Below, piece after piece: positions 27,399 through 37,075 of a DNA stretch of 64,000 nt. The notes beneath the pieces are model-generated. The model ran no database searches. It saw nothing but the letters and a program-made list of their open reading frames with translations, and was not told the origin of the DNA. Where the stretch lies: NCBI GenBank assembly GCA_029547045.1, contig JAKPQL010000063.1, positions 55,727 through 119,726 on the forward strand, in the 5' to 3' direction. How positions within the stretch are numbered: the first letter of the stretch is position 1; every line of letters begins with the position of its first letter. The position numbers and the translations under genes were made by a program. This DNA comes from Deltaproteobacteria bacterium (lineage in GTDB: Bacteria; Desulfobacterota; Desulfomonilia; UBA1062).

Positions 27399-28238
27399 CT
27401 AAGAGTCTCCCCCGGTTTCGGCACCGTACCGGCGGGTGATGATCCTGGTCACCTCATCGGCACTGGTCTCCAGGGGCTTGTCCGTCACGTCTATGACGGC
27501 ATACCCCTTCTTCCTGAAAAGCTCCCTGGACTGCTCCGTCTCTTCGAACACCCCGCCGAGGTCCGCATAGCCTCCCCCCCTGAGGCCGAGCTTGTCGCCC
27601 CTGACACGGCGGTGCGAGGCAAGACGCTGTGCATCGATGACCAGGCCGATGATCCTCCCCGGGTCCACCTTCTCCAGCCCCGGGGGCATGCTCCCGGACA
27701 CCAGGGGGACATTGGCCGTCCTCCAGCCCTGCATTGCCAGGAACATGGACAGCGGCGTCTTGCCCACCCGGGACAGGCCAACCAGCACGATCTGAGCCCG
27801 GCTGAGGTCCTGGGGGTTCCTGCCGTCGTCGTGCTCCATGGCAAACTCGATGGCCTCCACCCGGTCGAAGTACTGACGGTTCAGGCGCCGGTAGAGGCCG
27901 GGGCTGCCCAGGGGCCTGCACCCGAGCACCTCTGTCAGCCACTGGATGATGTCGCCCATGAGATCAACGGCAGGGACGCCCCGCGCCTGTGCGGCATCCT
28001 TCAGGTACTGTCGCAGCCCATCGTCCACCAGGGTATGCACGACCATGCCGCCGTTCTTCGCCGCCCGCGCGATGACCTTGTCCAGCCGGTCTCTGTCCTT
28101 GAGATGCGCCTCGGTAACGATTGGCACGTCGTGACCGGGAAACTGGGCGAGCAGGGTGTTCACGATGCCCGCCGCACTCGCCCCGGCGCTGCCGGACACG
28201 ATTATCAGGGGCCTGGGGCGCTTCGGGTTCCGCTTCAT
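27399..28238 (-). CDS. ppsR: Pyruvate, phosphate dikinase regulatory protein (PpsR/PDRP)
   Basis: 279 aa. Family hallmarks are visible: VSGSAGASAAGIVNTLL at the start, GLSRVGKTPLSMFLAMQG (P-loop variant of the DUF299 family), and HRRVRGDKLGLRGGGYADLGG. These bifunctional proteins add and remove phosphate on PPDK or PEP synthase, using ADP as donor and Pi for removal, in the cytoplasm. The ATG overlaps the rubrerythrin-like stop by four bases, so it is the downstream member of a pair. The PEP-synthase-like gene at 9.5-11.7 kb is a possible but unproven target, because it lacks the usual C-terminal barrel. Confidence 0.9.
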   Translation of the reverse strand: MKRNPKRPRPLIIVSGSAGASAAGIVNTLLAQFPGHDVPIVTEAHLKDRDRLDKVIARAAKNGGMVVHTLVDDGLRQYLKDAAQARGVPAVDLMGDIIQWLTEVLGCRPLGSPGLYRRLNRQYFDRVEAIEFAMEHDDGRNPQDLSRAQIVLVGLSRVGKTPLSMFLAMQGWRTANVPLVSGSMPPGLEKVDPGRIIGLVIDAQRLASHRRVRGDKLGLRGGGYADLGGVFEETEQSRELFRKKGYAVIDVTDKPLETSADEVTRIITRRYGAETGGDS

Positions 28239-28759
28239 GCGCCGTCGAGTCCATGGCGCTCCCGCCTGGCATGCCATGCCTGCGGGTCCAGGAGGTACTC
28301 CTCCACGTCCTTGATGGCCAGGTAGTGCTCCCGCTCCATGGAAGCCAGGAACTCGAAGAAGGCCTTTTCGCGGGCATCGGTCATGTCCCGGGCGAGTGCG
28401 CCGTAGGCCTCCATGCCCCTGGCCTCGAAGGCCGCGGCGACCTGCAGCGCCTCCAGGTCGTCCCTGTCGGCCTGCGGTGCCGCGGATGTCTTCGCGAGGA
28501 GGTCCTGCATGGCCTGGCGGATGGCCGCCTGCTTCAGCCCCGCATCCACCGTCTCGGGCCAGGCACCCTTCCGCGACCAGCTCTCGTGGAGATCTTTCAG
28601 CCTGGCATAGTGCTCGGCCTCGTCGTCGGCGAGCTGCCGGAACATGTTCCTTCCCAGCTCGTTTCGCGTTCGATCGGCATGCCTGAGGTAGAATTCCCGC
28701 TCGTTGAGCTCGTTGGTAAGCGCCAGCTCCAGGGCGCTGATCTTCTGTCCGTGTTCCAT
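28235..28759 (-). CDS. Rubrerythrin/ferritin-like di-iron protein
   Basis: 174 aa, four-helix bundle pattern. Iron ligands of the ferritin-like fold can be seen as E in NELNEREFYLRHA, DEAEHYARL (E-x2-H), E in AAFEARGMEAYG, and MEREHYLAIKDVEEYL (E-x2-H). It lacks a C-terminal rubredoxin domain, so it resembles the rubrerythrin-like group used for peroxide detoxification in anaerobes; substrate unproven. ATG 28759 has GGGAGG upstream. Cotranscription with ppsR is indicated by overlap. Confidence 0.75.
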   Translation of the reverse strand: MEHGQKISALELALTNELNEREFYLRHADRTRNELGRNMFRQLADDEAEHYARLKDLHESWSRKGAWPETVDAGLKQAAIRQAMQDLLAKTSAAPQADRDDLEALQVAAAFEARGMEAYGALARDMTDAREKAFFEFLASMEREHYLAIKDVEEYLLDPQAWHARRERHGLDGA

Positions 28760-28790
28760 GGATCCTCCCTTCCGGGGGTACTGACGCCCC

Positions 28791-28828
28791 TGATGAAGAA
28801 CGGCCGGACCCCGTGAGGGATCCGGCCG
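28791..28828 (-). terminator. Rho-independent terminator after the OmpA-family gene
   Basis: A 12-bp stem with one wobble pair and a TCAC loop (28801-28828, read on the minus strand) is followed by TTCTTCAT. It lies 31 bases after the OmpA stop and separates it from the rubrerythrin-like gene. Confidence 0.7.
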
Positions 28829-28858
28829 CCATATTGCCGTTGCAGGTGAAACGCAATC

Positions 28859-30106
28859 CTACTGGATGGGCTTGAACTCAACCCTTCTGTTCTTGGCCCG
28901 GTTGGCCTCGCTGTCGTTCGGTGCAACCGGCTGGCTGAAGCCGTATCCCTTTGCAGTGAGCCTGTCGCCCGCCACGCCCTGCTTCACCAGGTAGGAGCGG
29001 ACCGCGTTGGCGCGCTGGTCGGAGAGACGGTCGTTCAAAGCCTTGCTGCCGAGGTTGCAGGTATGGCCCTGGACCTCCATCTTCACGCCCGCATTGGTCT
29101 TCATGTAGTCGGTGACCTCGTCCAGGATGGGGTAGCTCTCCTCCTTGAGGGTCGCCTTGCCGAGGTCGAACTGGATGTTCCGGAAGATGATGGCGCCCTG
29201 TTCCGCAGCCGGCGGGCAGCCGTTCTTGTCCACCGTGACGCCCTTGGGGGTGTTGGGGCACTTGTCGAAGCAGTCCGCCACGCCGTCGCCGTCTGTGTCA
29301 ACGGGGCAGCCGTCCTTGTCCACTGCGCAGCCCGCAGGGGTGTTCGGGCACTTGTCGCGGTCGTCGGTCACGCCGTCGCCGTCGGCATCGCCGGGCGCGG
29401 ACTTCTTCGGGCATCCCCACTCGTCCACCACCGTGCCGGCGGGTGTGTCGGGGCAGCGGTCCATGTCGTCGGTGACGCCGTCGCCGTCGCTGTCAAGGGG
29501 CTCTACCACCTCGGGCTCCGCGGCCTTTCCGCCGAGCTCGAAGTTCAGACCCAGTGCGTAGAGGAGGTTGTTGTAGGTGTCACCGCCGTCGAAATCCATC
29601 ACGTGCCGGACATCGGCCCGCAGGGCCACATTGCGGGTGACGAAGAACTTCAGGCCTGCGCCGTAGTTCAGGATGAAGTCGTTATCGGAGTCCACGCCGG
29701 ACTGGTCACTGTCGAAGGTCTCCATGCCCGCGCCCGCTGCCAGGTAGGGGACCACCATGTCGGGCAGGATGCCGGTGAGGTGGTAGAGCAGGTCGAGGCG
29801 GTACATGTAGATCCTGCCCTGGTCGTTGTTGAAGTCCATGGGCTGGAGGCTGACGGGCCCGTCATAGTCGCAGTCGGCGTAGTTGATGGACAGCTCAGTG
29901 CCCCACTTCTCGGTGAAGTTGTACCCGAGGCTCAGGCCCGCGGTCCAGCCGTTGTCGTAGGGCAGGTCGCCGTCCAGGTTGTAGCCTCCCACCCAGGGGG
30001 TCACGTTGATCGCTCCGGCCCGGTTCTCGGCAAGGGCGGCCGATGCGCATACGAACAGGGCAATGATTGCCATGATTGCTGCTTTGGACATACACCGATT
30101 TTTCAT
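28859..30106 (-). CDS. OmpA-family outer-membrane protein with thrombospondin type-3 repeats
   Basis: 415 aa with a Sec signal ending ASAALAE. Residues 25-215 form an 8-stranded OmpA-like barrel (NVTPWVGGYNLDGDL, then alternating hydrophobic strands). Residues 225-300 hold three TSP3-type calcium-binding repeats of the pattern DSDGDGVTDDMDRCPDTP. The C-terminal OmpA/MotB domain includes FDLGKATLKEES, VQGHTCNLGS and LSDQRANAVRSYL, which binds peptidoglycan. The protein tethers the outer membrane to the wall. GGAGGAGG precedes the ATG, and a matching terminator and promoter flank it. Confidence 0.9.
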   Translation of the reverse strand: MKNRCMSKAAIMAIIALFVCASAALAENRAGAINVTPWVGGYNLDGDLPYDNGWTAGLSLGYNFTEKWGTELSINYADCDYDGPVSLQPMDFNNDQGRIYMYRLDLLYHLTGILPDMVVPYLAAGAGMETFDSDQSGVDSDNDFILNYGAGLKFFVTRNVALRADVRHVMDFDGGDTYNNLLYALGLNFELGGKAAEPEVVEPLDSDGDGVTDDMDRCPDTPAGTVVDEWGCPKKSAPGDADGDGVTDDRDKCPNTPAGCAVDKDGCPVDTDGDGVADCFDKCPNTPKGVTVDKNGCPPAAEQGAIIFRNIQFDLGKATLKEESYPILDEVTDYMKTNAGVKMEVQGHTCNLGSKALNDRLSDQRANAVRSYLVKQGVAGDRLTAKGYGFSQPVAPNDSEANRAKNRRVEFKPIQ

Positions 30107-30162
30107 AGATACCTCCTCCTCGTTCTTTCAGTCCTGATATCCTCAATGAGGGAATTATGTGC

Positions 30163-30201
30163 TTACCGGTAAGTGATAGTTCCTTTCCCGGGTAATGTCA
30201 A
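30163..30201 (-). promoter_or_regulatory. Promoter of the OmpA-family gene with palindrome at the start site
   Basis: On the minus strand: TTGACA (30201-30196), exactly 17 bases, TATCAC (30178-30173). Transcription should start near 30166, inside the perfect palindrome TTACCGGTAA (30163-30172), a possible operator. Confidence 0.55.
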
Positions 30202-30299
30202 TCCTTTCCTGAAATTATGCCAGTGTACACGCGCATGTGCATTGAAAAAACGGTTGTGATTCTCTCGGGTCTGGGCTGTGCGTAAAAACACGGCCGGCG

Positions 30300-33200
30300 T
30301 CACGACAGGGGGGGGCGCCCCCCGGTCAGAACCCGTGTCTGCTCCTCGTAGAACCGCTGCTTGTCGAGATACATGAGGTCGTCCGCGACCTTCATGACCG
30401 ATTCGGGATCGTCCTCGTCAGAGCTCGCAAGGCCTATGCTGATGCGGATCGGGATGTTCACGTGCATCCCGTCCGAAGGCGTCAGGATGACCGCGAGGCG
30501 CTTCTCGCCGGCGCGTATGCGCTCCCTGAGTATCTCGGCCTGGATCCGGTTCGTGGACGGCATGAGCACGGCGAACTCGTCCCCGCCGATCCGCGCCACG
30601 ATGTCGGTCTCGCGGCATGCCGACTTCAGCAGCTCCGCCACGTTGACGATGACCGTGTCGCCGGCTCCGTGGCCGTAGGTGTCGTTAATCTGCTTGAGGC
30701 CGTTCACGTCTATGATCATGAGGGAGAACCACATGTTCCTGAACCGCCTGGCGTGCTTGATGGACTTGTCCAGCTCGTGATCGAGGAAGGCCCGGTTGTA
30801 GACGCCGGTGAGTCCGTCCGTGCTCGCCATCCTCTCCAGGTGCAGGAGCAGGAGCCTGTTCTGGACCACTGCGGATATCTGGGCGATGAACAGGTGTATG
30901 GTCTCCCCGGCGGGGCCGTCCAGGTCCCGGCCGTGCAGGATCATGGAGCCGGCCGCCTTCTCGGTCCTTTCCTGCAGGGGGAAGACCCGCCAGTCCCCTG
31001 ACCCGGGGTCCTCACCGGGGGTCGTCTCGCTCCCCATCCGCGCTGCGATGACAGCGCCGATGTCGGGCTGCGTGATGGAACCCCTGAGGTCCAGGATGAT
31101 CTTCTGCTCCCTGTCGGACAGCCCCGCGAAGGCGCTGGCCTCGATGAGGCTGCGCCGGGCGCCTTCCAGGATGATCCCTCCCCTGAGGTCCGGGAAGAGG
31201 GACCTCAGCTGTGCCAGGGTGAAGGAGAAGATATCGTCGAGGCCTTCCATCTGGTGCAGCCGGGTGCTCGTGTCCAGCAGTACCGCCATGACCTGGTTCT
31301 GCCGTTCGATGACGAGGTTGCGCTCCACGATCTGTTTTTCCTTGATCATGGCGCTCACGAGGGCATCGTTCAGGTCCTTGGTGCGGTCTTCCACCTCCTG
31401 CTCGAGGTTTTCCAGGAGCATGGCGTTCTCCACGTGCGGCCCCAGGAACAGGCCCATGGTGTCAAGGAGTTCCCTTTCTCGGGAGGTGTACCTCGATCCG
31501 TCCGCCTTGCCCGCCACGAGGAGCACGGCCACGAGGCGGTCATGGGCCACGATGGGCAGCACGATCTCGGCGTCCGGTTCGAGGTCTCCTTCCGGGGCAT
31601 GCATATCCCCGAGCTTCCGGAAAAGCTCTTCCTGCGTCATGGACTGGTGCTCCATGGAACAGAGCCTGATCAGCGGCTCGTCGATACCGGCCTCCACGTA
31701 CCGGTCCTGTTCGGGCCTCCTGCCGGGCCTGCCGAAAAGGCCGCCGGAGGCACGGTCGTTCGCGGAGGTCCAGCCCATGAACCGTTTGGAGTTCTTGGGG
31801 CAGAACACCGTGGTGCAGCGCACTGCATCGAAGACCTCGAAGACCCAGGTCTTCACCATGGCATGGAGCTCGTTCAGGTGGTGGATGTGCGAAAGGCGCT
31901 CCGTGAACTGCCTGTACCTGTCGTTCAGGATGTCGTCCGCCTTCCTGATGAAGAGGTTCAGCACCGAATCCCAGGCGTTCCTGATGGGGGTGTAGAGCAC
32001 GGCGATGAGCAGGATCCCGGCCGGCAGGGCCGCTGTGTTCCCGTGCGGCCAGGTGATCGCCAGGGGGGCCAGCCCGACCGTCACGAGCCAGACCATGAGG
32101 CCCGACCAGAACAGCAGATTCCGGATGTACTGCATGGCCATGGCCAGGTTGAACTTGAACAGGCCGTAGGTAAGGAAGAAAAGCGCGATGAAGATGAAGG
32201 TGCCCAGGGGATAGATTTCGAACCCGTAGATGGCCGGGGTGTTGGCCAGACTCAGCGCAGCGATGAGGAGGAAGGCGATGAGCACCTTCATCAGGGTGCT
32301 CCGCTGTGCCGTCTCCTGTCTCCTGAAGGTGGTGAAGAGCAGGCCGATGGCATAGAGGACCGCGGACATCCACAGCACGGACATGACGTCGTAGAGCACG
32401 GCCTTCTTGGCGAAGAACCCCCAGTAATACCGGAACATGCCCTGGAAGTACTGGTCCGTCATGGTCAGGGGCGCCATGACGACCCCGGTGAGATACGCCA
32501 GATACACGATCCACCACCGGTCCCGCCTGCCCGTGATGAGATAGATCAGGTGGAGGTTGGCGCCCAGCATGATGAGCACCAGGAAGAAATGGTCTATCCG
32601 TGAGATGAGCAGGGCCACATCGACATCGGGTACGATGCCCACCAAGAGGATGTCCAGGTTCAGCGCCGCGTAGCAGAAGCAAATGAGACTGAAGGGGAAG
32701 GTCTCGGACCGGTTCTTCTCCAGTCCCAGGACGAACAGGGAGAGGAATGCGGCGCTCGCGAATGACAGCAGGGGCGGTATGCCGTAGGGGATGATCCGGG
32801 ACACGATGTACCCGAAGGAGAGGTCCTTCAGCACCAGGTAGATGAGCGGCATTGTCGCCAGGTAGAAGGTGACGAGCACACCGCGCAGGACATCGGAAAG
32901 GATCTGCCTGCGGGTGAATGCGTTTATCCTGAGTATGTCTTCGTGGAACACGCTCAGGAATATGCAGGATATGGGCACGAAGGCGAGGAAGTTCACCGAG
33001 CACACCGGATCGATCAGGGGGATGACGATGTTCGCGGGCAGCAAAAGGAACGTCAGAACGTATCCTGCGAGCATGAGCGAGACCTTGTCCCTCCGCACCG
33101 TGTCGGTCTCTGCAGCCCGGCTGCGGGCCAGCGCGACTATGGAAAGCGCCAGGGCGACAAAGACCGCCCCGATGAACACGAAGTGCTCCATCACCCTGGC

Positions 33201-34343
33201 GCCGAAGGTCATGGGGTAACCGCCCCCCACACCCCGGGCGGCAGCGGCGAGCATGAGCACCGCCATGAGGGCGCTCATACCGTAGAAGGCATACACGGTG
33301 CGCCGGCCGATCCTGGCCGACACCCGGCTCGCCAGGTGTACGATGGCACCGATGGTGAGGGTCAGCACGGTGTCGTTCATGAGGATGACCCTGGCGAGCT
33401 CCCCTTGGATGACGTACCCCATGATGTCCCGAAGGTTGAGGACGGCGCAGAGCATGGCCAGGACAGACGCCAGCACCACCTCAACCCGCCCCCCGGCCTT
33501 GTGGAGGCACATGATGGCCATGCCGGCGCACAGGATAAGGGACGCAATGCTGGAGACGAGGAAACCGGTCAGCCATGGACGCTGCCCGATCCCGGGCAGG
33601 TCAGGGCCGCGTGCGGCGATGAACACGATACCCGTGATGATGGGCATGAGCCCGATGGTGATGATGAAGGCAGAGACGAGGCTGAGCCGGGGAGCAATGT
33701 GCCCGGCACGTGCCTCTGCTTGGGCGAAGAGACCCGCCGATACCATGAGCAGGGGTATGAAGGCAAAGCCCAGGGGATCGTAGGGGATGTTAAGGAGCAC
33801 GTCGAGCACGACCAGAGCGGAAATGAGCACCGCTCCGGACATGACCGCTGTAGTCGCGAGGGGCGCATGGGATGACCGGGGCCTCCTCCCACGCACGTCC
33901 GGGGCAAAGGCCGATGCCAGGGAGAACAGTGCGGTGGCTGGCGCGAACCATTTCAGGACAGGCGCGAGCAGGGGCCCCGCAAACATCGCCATGACCGGCA
34001 CGAGCGCGGTTACAGCGTAGAGAATCATCACGGAGACCGGCATCCCCGGCCGCCCCCGGAAGGCATGGATGAGATGCCCGGCCAGGGGGATGGCAAAGAG
34101 CGCCATGGCGCCGAATACAGCTGGGACATCCACCTGGATCCCGAAGTCGAACCCGATCCCCTGCATGATCCGCGGCAGCACCGTCAGGGCGACGAGCAGC
34201 GACATGATGGCCAGCAGCCGCTCTTCACCCCGGGCCTTCTTCATCCTGGCCACGAAGATCACCAGCGTCATCCCGGTGAGAAAGGTTGCGAGGGAGGGCA
34301 TCATGAACGGAAAGAAAGACTGCCCCCCTGAAGAAACGATCAC
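30300..34343 (-). CDS. Very large membrane-anchored diguanylate cyclase (GAF-GGDEF)
   Basis: 1347 aa from a GTG at 34343, chosen because AGGGGGG lies about nine bases upstream; GTG 34379 and ATG 34304 are alternatives. The first ~800 residues hold many hydrophobic helices in two or more blocks, related to the membrane sensor regions found before histidine kinases. Two GAF-like domains follow (around LHAMVKTWVFEVFDAV and LHQMEGLDDIFSFTLAQL). The C-terminus has ARIGGDEFAVLMP, a complete active site for making c-di-GMP from GTP, with RETD five residues upstream as the product-inhibition I-site. The input signal is unknown. The PilZ protein at 49.6 kb is a plausible receptor. Confidence 0.8.
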   Translation of the reverse strand: MIVSSGGQSFFPFMMPSLATFLTGMTLVIFVARMKKARGEERLLAIMSLLVALTVLPRIMQGIGFDFGIQVDVPAVFGAMALFAIPLAGHLIHAFRGRPGMPVSVMILYAVTALVPVMAMFAGPLLAPVLKWFAPATALFSLASAFAPDVRGRRPRSSHAPLATTAVMSGAVLISALVVLDVLLNIPYDPLGFAFIPLLMVSAGLFAQAEARAGHIAPRLSLVSAFIITIGLMPIITGIVFIAARGPDLPGIGQRPWLTGFLVSSIASLILCAGMAIMCLHKAGGRVEVVLASVLAMLCAVLNLRDIMGYVIQGELARVILMNDTVLTLTIGAIVHLASRVSARIGRRTVYAFYGMSALMAVLMLAAAARGVGGGYPMTFGARVMEHFVFIGAVFVALALSIVALARSRAAETDTVRRDKVSLMLAGYVLTFLLLPANIVIPLIDPVCSVNFLAFVPISCIFLSVFHEDILRINAFTRRQILSDVLRGVLVTFYLATMPLIYLVLKDLSFGYIVSRIIPYGIPPLLSFASAAFLSLFVLGLEKNRSETFPFSLICFCYAALNLDILLVGIVPDVDVALLISRIDHFFLVLIMLGANLHLIYLITGRRDRWWIVYLAYLTGVVMAPLTMTDQYFQGMFRYYWGFFAKKAVLYDVMSVLWMSAVLYAIGLLFTTFRRQETAQRSTLMKVLIAFLLIAALSLANTPAIYGFEIYPLGTFIFIALFFLTYGLFKFNLAMAMQYIRNLLFWSGLMVWLVTVGLAPLAITWPHGNTAALPAGILLIAVLYTPIRNAWDSVLNLFIRKADDILNDRYRQFTERLSHIHHLNELHAMVKTWVFEVFDAVRCTTVFCPKNSKRFMGWTSANDRASGGLFGRPGRRPEQDRYVEAGIDEPLIRLCSMEHQSMTQEELFRKLGDMHAPEGDLEPDAEIVLPIVAHDRLVAVLLVAGKADGSRYTSRERELLDTMGLFLGPHVENAMLLENLEQEVEDRTKDLNDALVSAMIKEKQIVERNLVIERQNQVMAVLLDTSTRLHQMEGLDDIFSFTLAQLRSLFPDLRGGIILEGARRSLIEASAFAGLSDREQKIILDLRGSITQPDIGAVIAARMGSETTPGEDPGSGDWRVFPLQERTEKAAGSMILHGRDLDGPAGETIHLFIAQISAVVQNRLLLLHLERMASTDGLTGVYNRAFLDHELDKSIKHARRFRNMWFSLMIIDVNGLKQINDTYGHGAGDTVIVNVAELLKSACRETDIVARIGGDEFAVLMPSTNRIQAEILRERIRAGEKRLAVILTPSDGMHVNIPIRISIGLASSDEDDPESVMKVADDLMYLDKQRFYEEQTRVLTGGRPPLS

Positions 34344-34581
34344 GTCGCTATCCCCCCTGTCACCCGGTTCTGAACGCACAGCTTCCGCATGTTCTCATGG
34401 GGTTTCTTATCGGTTTGGCGCCCGGCATTGTTGAATGACATACTTTCTGACAATTCCTCGTGATATTCCCTCATGCAGGGCCCGGGCAGGCTTGAGGAAT
34501 GAGGAGGTCCCCGGCGGGATACGAAATGCCTTTACAGACGGCACGGGCACACCTACAGTGCAGGGACGAAGGAGACGATCC

Positions 34582-35853
34582 ATGGAGACCGCACACGCAC
34601 GTCTCATGACAAGACGGTGGGGTATTGCCCTGGCTGCAGTGCTGATACAGCTCTGCCTGGGCACGGTGTATGCGTGGTCCATATTCAAGAAGCCCATGAT
34701 GGCCGCCAACGGCTGGGGGGAGACCCAGACCCAGCTCGCCTTCATGATCTACGGGGCCGTGTTCGCCCTGGCCGTGGCCTTCGGGGGCACACTGGTGGAC
34801 AGGGTGGGCCCCCGGATCATCGGGACCCTGGGCGGGGCCCTGTATTGCACGGGAATCCTGCTGGGCGGCCTGGCGAACAGCCTCCAGAGCATCACCCTGC
34901 TCATCACGGCCTACGGGTTCGTCGCCGGGCTCGGCGGGGGATTCGGCTACGTGACCCCCATCGCCACGCTCATCAGGTGGTTCCCCGACAAGCGGGGCAT
35001 GCTCACCGGTCTTGCGGTCATGGGCTACGGGCTGGGATCCTTCATCATGGGCAACCTCGGACCAGCCCTCATCATCGACCTCGGCGTGGCGCACACCTTC
35101 TACCTGTGGGGCATGGTGTGCCTTGCCGTCATCCTGCCGTCCGCCCTCTTCCTCTCGAACCCCCCGGGGGACTGGGCCCCCTCACCCCGCCCACAGGGTT
35201 CTCCCCACGCGGCCATCCTGCCGGGATCCTCCACCTTTGCCCAGGCAGTCAGGTCGCCCAGGTTCTGGATCCTGTGGACCATGCTCTTCGTGAGCATCAC
35301 CGCGGGACTCGGTCTCATTTCGCAGCTCTCGCCCATGGCCCAGGAGGTCATGCTCGCAGCCCTGGGTGGGAGTGCGCCCGAGGAAACCATGAGGGAGATC
35401 GCCATCGCCTCGGGCACCGTGGTGGCCATCGCAGGGCTTTTCAACGGGTTCGGCAGGCTGGCCTGGTCATGGTTCTCGGACTTCATCGGGCGCAGGACGG
35501 TCTTCGCCCTCATCTTCCTCTCCTTTGCCGCAGGGTTCGCCCTGCTGACCCGCGTGCATACCCTGTACGTCTTCGCCGGGCTCTGTTTCTACCTCCTGGC
35601 GTGCTACGGCGGGACCATGGCCTCCATGCCGGCCCTTGCGGCGGACGAGTTCGGGTCCGCCCACATCGGGAAGATCTACGGGGTCATCTTCACGGCGTGC
35701 GGGCTTGCCAGCTTTTGCGGCCCCTACATCTTCGCCTCGGCGAAGGAGCTCACCGGCGGCTTCACCAGCGCCCTGCTCGCCGAGTCAGGCCTCGCCGTGC
35801 TGGGCCTCGTCCTCACCGTTCTCCTGCACAAGGGGAAACGAAGGAACAATTGA
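34582..35853 (+). CDS. OFA-type MFS transporter (oxalate/formate antiporter family)
   Basis: 423 aa, 12 predicted helices. The N-terminus LGTVYAWSIFKKPM and the loop LVDRVGPRIIGTLGG, plus GFVAGLGGGFGYVTPIATLIRWFPDKRG, are standard for the OFA (oxalate/formate:H+ or exchange) subgroup. It probably exchanges small carboxylates; substrate cannot be fixed. ATG 34582 is preceded by GAAGGAGA. Divergent from the diguanylate cyclase across 238 bases, in which I find no strong promoter. Confidence 0.8.
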   Translation: METAHARLMTRRWGIALAAVLIQLCLGTVYAWSIFKKPMMAANGWGETQTQLAFMIYGAVFALAVAFGGTLVDRVGPRIIGTLGGALYCTGILLGGLANSLQSITLLITAYGFVAGLGGGFGYVTPIATLIRWFPDKRGMLTGLAVMGYGLGSFIMGNLGPALIIDLGVAHTFYLWGMVCLAVILPSALFLSNPPGDWAPSPRPQGSPHAAILPGSSTFAQAVRSPRFWILWTMLFVSITAGLGLISQLSPMAQEVMLAALGGSAPEETMREIAIASGTVVAIAGLFNGFGRLAWSWFSDFIGRRTVFALIFLSFAAGFALLTRVHTLYVFAGLCFYLLACYGGTMASMPALAADEFGSAHIGKIYGVIFTACGLASFCGPYIFASAKELTGGFTSALLAESGLAVLGLVLTVLLHKGKRRNN

Positions 35854-35890
35854 CTCGCCGGGTCATTTGTGGATACTAGGGATGATTCAG

Positions 35891-35913
35891 GTGCCGGCCA
35901 CATCAGCCGGCAC
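35891..35913 (+). terminator. Hairpin before asd (terminator or attenuator)
   Basis: Perfect 8-bp stem GTGCCGGC/GCCGGCAC with a 7-base loop, followed by the mixed tract GACTCTTCTTGCG. It lies 26 bases upstream of the asd start, so it could end transporter mRNA or act in the asd leader. Confidence 0.4.
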
Positions 35914-35939
35914 GACTCTTCTTGCGAAAGGATAGGCAC

Positions 35940-37055
35940 ATGGCTCGAGTGGCGTTCATCGGATGGCGCGGCATGGTGGGTTCGGTCCTCATGGACAGGA
36001 TGCTGGCGGAGGGTGATTTCAAGGGGTTCGAACCGGTCTTCTTCACCACCTCGCAGGTGGGTCAGAAGGGCCCCAGGGTGGGCATCACGATCCCCCCTCT
36101 CAAGGACGCATACGACGTGAAGGAACTCAGGACCGCGGACATCATCGTCACCTGCCAGGGCAGCGACCATACCAAGGAGGTCTACCCCAGGCTGCGCAAG
36201 GCCGGGTGGAAGGGCTACTGGATAGACGCCTCCTCGGCTCTGCGCATGAAGGACGACAGCATCATCATCCTGGACCCTGTGAACCGCGACGTCATAGACA
36301 GGGGACTGAAGACGGGGATCAGGAACTACATCGGAGGCAACTGCACGGTGAGCCTCATGCTCATGGCCATCGGCGGACTCTTCCGCGAGAATCTGGTGGA
36401 GTGGGTCACCTCCATGACCTACCAGGCAGCCTCCGGGGCCGGGGCAAACAATATGCGCGAACTCGTGGAGCAGATGGCCTTCGTGGGCGCGGTGTCCAGG
36501 AAGCTCCTCGCCAAGCCCGCCACCGCAGCCCTCGAGCTGGACAGGCAGGTGCTGTCCTCCCTCCACGACAAGGCCTTCCCGAAGAAGGTCTTCGGGTATC
36601 CGCTGGCAGCCAACCTGCTGCCCTGGATCGACTCTGCCATGGAGAACGGCCAGAGCAGGGAGGAATGGAAGGGCATCGTGGAGACCAACAAGATCCTGGG
36701 CACCAGGAGGACCATCCCGGTGGACGGCATCTGCGTGCGCGTGAGCTCCATGCGCTGCCACTCCCAGGGCCTCACCGTCAAGCTCAGGAAGGACGTGGGC
36801 CTCAAGGAGATCACGAAGATCATCGCCGATGCCAACGACTGGGTCAAGGTGGTCCCCAACACCAAGGAAGAGACCCTCAAGGCCCTGACCCCCGCGGCGG
36901 TGACGGGGACCCTCACGGTCCCGGTGGGCCGCATCCGCAAGATGAACCTCGGGGAACGCTACCTCACCTGCTTCACCGTGGGCGACCAGCTCCTCTGGGG
37001 GGCAGCCGAGCCCATCCGCAGGATGCTGAAGATCGCCCTGGAATACATCGGGTAA
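35940..37055 (+). CDS. asd: Aspartate-semialdehyde dehydrogenase
   Basis: 371 aa. Converts aspartyl phosphate to aspartate semialdehyde with NADPH, the branch point to lysine, methionine, threonine and diaminopimelate. The NADP loop AFIGWRGMVGSVLMDRM and the catalytic segment IGGNCTVSLMLMAIGG with Cys135 match the enteric/Vibrio AsdA type, and SSMRCHSQGLTVKL is the substrate-binding His region. The start ATG 35940 gives the correct short N-terminus; a longer ATG at 35922 is rejected because the family begins at this position. Apparently monocistronic between two hairpins. Confidence 0.95.
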   Translation: MARVAFIGWRGMVGSVLMDRMLAEGDFKGFEPVFFTTSQVGQKGPRVGITIPPLKDAYDVKELRTADIIVTCQGSDHTKEVYPRLRKAGWKGYWIDASSALRMKDDSIIILDPVNRDVIDRGLKTGIRNYIGGNCTVSLMLMAIGGLFRENLVEWVTSMTYQAASGAGANNMRELVEQMAFVGAVSRKLLAKPATAALELDRQVLSSLHDKAFPKKVFGYPLAANLLPWIDSAMENGQSREEWKGIVETNKILGTRRTIPVDGICVRVSSMRCHSQGLTVKLRKDVGLKEITKIIADANDWVKVVPNTKEETLKALTPAAVTGTLTVPVGRIRKMNLGERYLTCFTVGDQLLWGAAEPIRRMLKIALEYIG

Positions 37056-37075
37056 CAGACCTCTCGAACCCTCAG

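Noticed and set aside
30240..30299. Terminator of the diguanylate cyclase
   Set aside because: Only GCCGGC self-complementarity followed by TTTTT; the stem is too short to call.
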